Below are positions 59,662 through 64,000 of a DNA stretch of 64,000 nt, one piece after another. The stretch's first letter is position 1. The number at the start of each line of letters is the position of its first letter. Origin of the DNA: Trichococcus alkaliphilus (lineage in GTDB: Bacteria > Bacillota > Bacilli > Lactobacillales > Aerococcaceae); contig NZ_PXZT01000011.1 of NCBI RefSeq assembly GCF_003008695.1, positions 1 through 64,000 on the forward strand, given 5' to 3'. The position numbers and the translations under genes are program-made. The notes under the pieces were generated by a model. The model searched no databases and was not told the origin of the DNA. It was given only the letters and a program-made list of their open reading frames with translations.

Positions 59662-61077
59662 ATGATTAAAAATATACCAGAAGGATTCATCTTGGGCGCA
59701 TCTTCTTCTGCTTGGCAGACGGAAGGCTGGAAAGGCAAAAAAGAAGGGCAGGATTCCTACCTGGACATGTGGTACAAAGAGGAGCCTTTCGTATGGCATG
59801 AAGGTTATGGACCGGCTGGAGCGACCTCATTCTATGACCGCTACCACGAAGATGTTGCCTTGATGAAAGAAATCGGTCTGACGCATTACCGTACGTCGAT
59901 CAACTGGGCGCGCTTCTTTACGGATTATGAAAATGCAGTAGTCGATGAAGACTATGCCCAGCACATCAACGATGTCGTGGACGCACTGCTTGGGGCCGGA
60001 GTCGAACCGATGCTCTGCCTAGAGCATTACGAGGTCCCTGCCTATTTGATGGAAAAATACGATGGCTGGAGCTCAAAACATGTCGTCGAACTCTATGCGA
60101 AATATGCCGAAATAGCCTTCGAACGCTATGCCGACCGCGTCAAAAATTGGTTCACTTTCAACGAACCGGTTGTCATCCAGACGCGCATCTACCTCGATGC
60201 CATCCGTTATCCGCATGAGCAGGATACGTCGAAATGGATGCAATGGAATTTCAACAAGGTGATCGCCACGGCACGGGCAGTCCAAATTTTCCATGAAAAA
60301 GGCTACAGCGGCCAGATCGGAGCCATCCTGAATCCGGAGGTGACCTACGCGCGTTCCTCATCACCGGCTGACCAAAAAGCCGCCCGGATGTACGATCTGT
60401 TGTATAACCGCATCTTTCTGGATCCATTGGTGAAGGGGGAGTATCCCAATGAGTTGTTCGATGTGCTCGCAAAGCACGCTATCCCGTTTGAATACTCCGA
60501 AGAGGAACTGCTCATCATCAAAGAAAATACGGTGGACTATCTCGGGATCAATCTGTATTTCCCGAAACGGGTCCGTTCGCCTCGTTATGAGTGGAACAAG
60601 GAGACACCGTTCCATCCGGAATACTATTATGAAGAGTTTTCCTTGCCCGGCAGAAGGATGAACACATCGCGCGGTTGGGAAATCTTCCCGCAGATCATGT
60701 ATGATATGGCCATGCGCCTGAAATCCGAATACGGAAATATCCCGTGGTTCGTTGCGGAAAGCGGGATGGGCATCGAGCAAGAGGAGCGTTTTGCTGACAG
60801 CAAGGGCACCATCCAGGACGATTACCGTATTTCATATATCACTGAACACTTGAGTTCCTTGTTGGATGCTGTCCATGACGGGGCGAACTGCAAGGGCTAC
60901 ATGCTGTGGGCCTTCACCGATTGTGTCTCGCCGATGAATGCCTTCAAGAACCGTTACGGACTCGTGCGGATCGACTTGGAGGACGACAAGAAGCGTTCCC
61001 TGAAGCAATCGGCCTATTGGTATCGGGATCTTATCCAAAGCAAACGACTGGAAGTGGCGGAGCACACATATAAGTGA
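59662..61077 (+). CDS. 6-phospho-beta-glucosidase-like GH1 enzyme
   Basis: A 471-residue GH1 enzyme. It begins IPEGFILGASSSAWQTEG. The acid/base is Glu168 (WFTFNEPV) and the nucleophile Glu366. The nucleophile motif reads VAESGMG where GH1 usually has ENG; the Asn-to-Ser change next to the nucleophile is uncommon. Pairing with the CelB-like EIIC implies a 6-phospho-beta-glycoside substrate. ATG 59662 has AAAGGGG seven bases upstream; ATG 59656 is too close. It is followed by the gntR gene. Confidence 0.9.
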   Translation: MIKNIPEGFILGASSSAWQTEGWKGKKEGQDSYLDMWYKEEPFVWHEGYGPAGATSFYDRYHEDVALMKEIGLTHYRTSINWARFFTDYENAVVDEDYAQHINDVVDALLGAGVEPMLCLEHYEVPAYLMEKYDGWSSKHVVELYAKYAEIAFERYADRVKNWFTFNEPVVIQTRIYLDAIRYPHEQDTSKWMQWNFNKVIATARAVQIFHEKGYSGQIGAILNPEVTYARSSSPADQKAARMYDLLYNRIFLDPLVKGEYPNELFDVLAKHAIPFEYSEEELLIIKENTVDYLGINLYFPKRVRSPRYEWNKETPFHPEYYYEEFSLPGRRMNTSRGWEIFPQIMYDMAMRLKSEYGNIPWFVAESGMGIEQEERFADSKGTIQDDYRISYITEHLSSLLDAVHDGANCKGYMLWAFTDCVSPMNAFKNRYGLVRIDLEDDKKRSLKQSAYWYRDLIQSKRLEVAEHTYK

Positions 61078-61117
61078 CAGCTGTATTTCCTCTTGTCTGT
61101 TGGCCAGTTGTCTATGT

Positions 61118-61151
61118 TATAATCAACAAGGAGAGATTTGTAAATACAAAT
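61118..61151 (+). promoter_or_regulatory. gntR -10 box and operator
   Basis: TATAAT (61118-61123) is followed by the perfect dyad ATTTGTA-AA-TACAAAT (61136-61151). The dyad matches the site in the EIIC promoter, which points to one repressor for both units. Confidence 0.75.
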
Positions 61152-61182
61152 TTTCGTATCACGTAGATAAGTGGTGAAGGAC

Positions 61183-61914
61183 ATGGCAAAATACAAAGAA
61201 GTCGCAAATGAAATCAGAAAAAGAATCAAAAGCGGAATCTATCATTCCGAAGAAAAAATTCCCGATCAAGAATCCTTGGCGAAGGAGTTCGGCACCAGCC
61301 GCGTGACGGTTAAGAAGGCGCTCGATATGCTGAGCGTCGCCGGGTTGGTGTACACGATCCAAGGTTCGGGGACCTATGTGAAGAAAAACGCGGTCAATCT
61401 GGCCGAGCGGAGCATCCAAATCGGCCAGAACGTCGGCTTGACAGCTGCGGCCGGAGAACGATTGGAACTGAAAACGGAAGTGCTGGACTTCAACGTCCGT
61501 TTCCCGGATGAGGAAGAATGCAACCAATTGAGCATCACAAAGGAAGAACCTATCTATGACATCAAACGATTGCGGATCCTGGATGAAAAACCGTATTCCT
61601 TGGAACATACGATCATCCCGATCGCACTGGCACCAAACATTACGAAGGACATCCTGAACCGCTCACTCTATGATTATCTCCAAGGGGACTTGGGCATCGT
61701 CTTTGGCGACAACCGACAGACAGTCCGGGCGGTGAAGCCGGATGATAATGACAAGAAATATCTGCAATGTTCCAATGAGGATCCGGTCCTTGAAGTGAGC
61801 AAAGTCATGTTCCTGGAAAGAGGGACGCCATTGGAATATTCAATCGTGCATCACCGCTATGATATGGTGGAGATGTCTTTCATCAACGTCAGCAGAGACG
61901 GACTGTTGGGATAG
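61183..61914 (+). CDS. GntR/HutC-family repressor of the beta-glucoside operon
   Basis: A 243-residue regulator. The N-terminal GntR winged helix (about 1-70) shows YKEVANEIRKRIKSGIYHSEEKIPDQESLAKEFGTSRVTVKKALDML in consecutive blocks, then YTIQGSGTYV. The C-terminal UTRA domain (about 80-240) includes EPIYDIKRLRILDEKPYSLEHTIIP and the final EVSKVMFLERGTPLEYSIVHHRYD. UTRA domains bind small ligands, here likely a phosphorylated beta-glucoside. The same operator precedes this gene and the EIIC gene. ATG 61183 is likely; GTG 61171 is possible. Confidence 0.9.
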   Translation: MAKYKEVANEIRKRIKSGIYHSEEKIPDQESLAKEFGTSRVTVKKALDMLSVAGLVYTIQGSGTYVKKNAVNLAERSIQIGQNVGLTAAAGERLELKTEVLDFNVRFPDEEECNQLSITKEEPIYDIKRLRILDEKPYSLEHTIIPIALAPNITKDILNRSLYDYLQGDLGIVFGDNRQTVRAVKPDDNDKKYLQCSNEDPVLEVSKVMFLERGTPLEYSIVHHRYDMVEMSFINVSRDGLLG

Positions 61915-61917
61915 CTT

Positions 61918-61968
61918 TTACGGACAACGAGGTTGCGCGGCAACTTTCGTTGTCCGTTTTCCGTAAAA
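61918..61968 (+). terminator. Terminator after gntR
   Basis: GGACAACGA.GTTGC pairs with GCAAC..CGTTGTCC around gcg, followed by GTTTTC. An outer TTTTACGGA/TCCGTAAAA pairing surrounds it. Confidence 0.75.
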
Positions 61969-62028
61969 GCTTTGCGTTACAACAATGAAAACGCTATACT
62001 AGATATATTAACTTGTTGAGGTGATGAC

Positions 62029-63018
62029 ATGTATCAACCGGCACAAAACAGATATGACAAAATGATCTATAACCGCGTAGGCAACAGCGGTCTGAAACTG
62101 CCTGCCATTTCCCTAGGGCTTTGGCATAACTTCGGCGAGGTGGATCTGTTCGATAATTCGCGCAAAATGGTCCAACGCGCCTTCGATCTGGGGATCACCC
62201 ATTTCGATCTGGCAAACAACTACGGTCCGCCTCCGGGCAGCGCCGAAGAAACATTCGGCAAGATTTTGAAGAAAGACTTCCAGGCTTACCGGGATGAAAT
62301 GATCATTTCCAGCAAGGCCGGCTATGATATGTGGCCAGGTCCGTATGGGGAATGGGGTTCCAAAAAATATTTGACGGCGAGCCTTGATCAAAGTCTGACA
62401 AGGATGGGGCTTGATTATGTGGATATTTTTTATTCACATCGTCCGGATCCTGAAACACCGTTCGAAGAAACTGCGCAAGCATTGGATTTGATGGTCCGCC
62501 AAGGGAAAGCCCTTTATATCGGCATTTCCAGCTATTCTGCGGAGCAGACTACTGAAATTACAGCCATCTTCAAAGACTTGAAGACGCCGTTCATCATCCA
62601 CCAACCTGCCTACAACATGTACAACCGTTGGATCGAGGATGGCCTGCAGGATGTTCTGACGGCCAACAAATTGGGCACCATCGCCTTCAGCCCGTTGGCG
62701 CAAGGCATGCTGACCGATCGCTATTTGAATGGCATTCCGGAAGACTCACGTGCGGGCAGAGCTTCTTCACCGTTCCTGAATGCGGAAGGGGTGCAGCAAA
62801 CCATCGAAAAATCACGCGCTTTGAACGAAATCGCGCAAAGACGCGGCCAGACATTGGCTGAGATGGCAGTGGCTTGGATTCTCCGCGATGGGAAAGTCAC
62901 GAGCGTACTGATCGGCGCCAGCAGAGTGAGCCAAATCGACGACAACGTGAAGGCGTTGGAAAACCTGGACTTCAGCAATGAAGAACTGGATGAAATCGAA
63001 GCGGTATTGGCAAAATAA
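62029..63018 (+). CDS. Aldo/keto reductase (YghZ/Gpr-like)
   Basis: A 329-residue NADPH-dependent aldo/keto reductase with the full tetrad: Asp60 (HFDLANNYG), Tyr65, Lys96 (ISSKAGYD) and His137 (YSHRPD). GPPPGSAEETFG and the overall layout match E. coli YghZ (L-glyceraldehyde-3-phosphate reductase, also active on methylglyoxal). It probably detoxifies reactive aldehydes. It is a single gene with a TATACT box at 61994 and GAGGTG ahead of the start. Confidence 0.92.
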   Translation: MYQPAQNRYDKMIYNRVGNSGLKLPAISLGLWHNFGEVDLFDNSRKMVQRAFDLGITHFDLANNYGPPPGSAEETFGKILKKDFQAYRDEMIISSKAGYDMWPGPYGEWGSKKYLTASLDQSLTRMGLDYVDIFYSHRPDPETPFEETAQALDLMVRQGKALYIGISSYSAEQTTEITAIFKDLKTPFIIHQPAYNMYNRWIEDGLQDVLTANKLGTIAFSPLAQGMLTDRYLNGIPEDSRAGRASSPFLNAEGVQQTIEKSRALNEIAQRRGQTLAEMAVAWILRDGKVTSVLIGASRVSQIDDNVKALENLDFSNEELDEIEAVLAK

Positions 63019-63029
63019 AAAATAGGAAC

Positions 63030-63073
63030 AGCTTCCCGAAGCGGTGCAAAGCATCATTTCGGGAAGCTTTTTT
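63030..63073 (+). terminator. Terminator after the aldo/keto reductase gene
   Basis: AGCTTCCCGAA pairs with TTCGGGAAGCT, followed by six T. The 184 bases to the next gene show only that gene's ribosome site. Confidence 0.92.
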
Positions 63074-63257
63074 GTTGTTCGGATGATGCAGCTTCATCAG
63101 TGCGCAGGAGCCATGAACAGAAAACAGTATTATTATTTTGCATAAATCTGCTTGCAGACAATCAGAATGTTGGGTAAAGTGGATAAGTACGCCCGGATTG
63201 TACATCGGCAACAATACAAGCGGGCAAGCATCTTTATTTACTGAAAGGGGAAGCGAT

Positions 63258-64000
63258 ATGACAGACAGAAGAAAGGGACAGATCGGACTTATTTTTGTGA
63301 CGATGATATGGGGTTCGGGATTCGTCGTGAGCGCCATATCATTGGAGTATTTTTCCCCATACCAAATATTGACCATGCGTTTTTTGTTGGCATTCATACT
63401 GATGGGTGCAATTTTTTTCGGCCAGCTGAAGCATGCGACCAAAAAGACTTATCTAAAAGGCATAGGTCTCGGAACCATCCTTTACTTGGCTTTCTTGTTT
63501 CAGACGGTGGGGCTGGTCTACACGACCCCTTCGAAGAACGCGTTCCTTACAGCTTTCAATGTCGTGTTGGTGCCGTTCATCGGCGCACTGTTTTTCAGGA
63601 GGAAAGTGACGGCCCCTGCCATCGTGGGCGCGCTGTTGTCGATTGGCGGCATCGCCGTCATTTCCCTGACCGACTTCCACAGCGTAAATTTCGGGGATAT
63701 GTTGACGCTGGTTTGCGCTCTGTTGTTCGCCTTGCAGATCATCTTCACAAATCGGTTCGTGCTGGGTGAAAACATTTATGCATTGACCACCATTCAGATG
63801 GGCACCGCCGCTCTCTTGGGGGTGCTCGTATCGCTCGCAAGGGGAGAATTTTTGTTTCCGGCAGCCGCGGAAGGCTACTTTTCCATCATTTATTTGGGAA
63901 CGGTCAGCACGATGCTGGGCTTTCTGATCCAAACGGCCTCGCAGCAGTTCACCAAAGAAACGGAAACAGCCATCATCCTTTCGCTGGAGGCCGTGTTCGG
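63258..64000 (+). CDS. EamA-family (DMT) transporter, cut by the window end
   Basis: The first 247 codons of a drug/metabolite transporter; the gene continues beyond the window. The first EamA repeat begins GLIFVTMIWGSGFVVSAISLEYF and includes YTTPSKNAFLTAFNVVLVPFIGALFF; the second repeat starts near GDMLTLVCALLFALQIIFTNRFV. Eight or more membrane helices are visible out of the expected ten. It probably exports or imports a small metabolite; the substrate cannot be inferred. AAAGGGG precedes ATG 63258. Confidence 0.9.
   Translation, partial: MTDRRKGQIGLIFVTMIWGSGFVVSAISLEYFSPYQILTMRFLLAFILMGAIFFGQLKHATKKTYLKGIGLGTILYLAFLFQTVGLVYTTPSKNAFLTAFNVVLVPFIGALFFRRKVTAPAIVGALLSIGGIAVISLTDFHSVNFGDMLTLVCALLFALQIIFTNRFVLGENIYALTTIQMGTAALLGVLVSLARGEFLFPAAAEGYFSIIYLGTVSTMLGFLIQTASQQFTKETETAIILSLEAVF

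Noticed and set aside
61994-62010. Possible cre site before the aldo/keto reductase (TGAAAACGCTATAC)
   Set aside because: Two mismatches at the conserved CA end; the bases are better explained as part of the -10 region.

Overview
The window is one contiguous chromosomal stretch of a low-to-moderate GC Gram-positive bacterium. Strong AGGAGG-type ribosome sites, lipobox proteins, CcpA-type cre sites, PTS genes, ECF vitamin transporters and an oxaloacetate decarboxylase operon point to Lactobacillales. A Carnobacteriaceae member such as Trichococcus is my best guess, but that is inference. No phage, IS element, CRISPR array or rRNA was seen.

Layout. 1-6100: the 3' end of a tRNA-Leu, an HxlR regulator, an OpuC-type osmoprotectant ABC transporter with a small winged-helix protein, a DUF5131 protein and a quinone-reductase-like enzyme. 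6150-7040: two complete TPP riboswitches in series in front of the ThiW thiamin-precursor transporter. 7100-11100: an RpiR-regulated N-acetylglucosamine-6-P operon (nagA-nagB), then dhaL-dhaM without dhaK.

11300-35000 is the centre of the window: about 23 kb for anaerobic purine-ring (allantoin) catabolism. AllP imports allantoin, AllB makes allantoate, AllC makes ureidoglycine. AllE/AllD, or the aminotransferase PucG, lead to oxalurate. The AllF/G/H carbamoyltransferase splits oxalurate to oxamate and carbamoyl phosphate, and the carbamate kinase makes ATP. A separate operon (gcl, a hydroxypyruvate isomerase-like protein, a D-2-hydroxyacid dehydrogenase and glycerate 2-kinase) turns glyoxylate into 2-phosphoglycerate. 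An IclR and a PucR protein are the likely regulators. cre sites lie near several of these promoters. An MFS carrier and a small cupin at the edge are candidates for the missing steps (oxamate export, ureidoglycolate lyase).

35300-38730: the Na+-pumping oxaloacetate decarboxylase with a free-standing biotin carrier. 38880-45150: a copper module (membrane-anchored multicopper oxidase, two-component system with a Met-rich sensor domain, small SHOCT membrane protein, CopB ATPase with a His-rich tail). 45290-48060: a cre-controlled 6-phospho-beta-glucosidase, then a cobalamin riboswitch controlling a DUF4430 lipoprotein and an ECF S component. 48270-51130: a protein of unknown function and an ABC-2 exporter. 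51330-55860: two different type IA topoisomerases (topoisomerase III) in tandem. 56030-58040: a DUF697 protein, a YbjQ-family protein and a glyoxalase-fold protein. 58160-61970: a beta-glucoside PTS EIIC, 6-phospho-beta-glucosidase and GntR repressor, with the same operator in front of both transcription units. 62000-64000: an aldo/keto reductase and the start of an EamA transporter cut by the window end.
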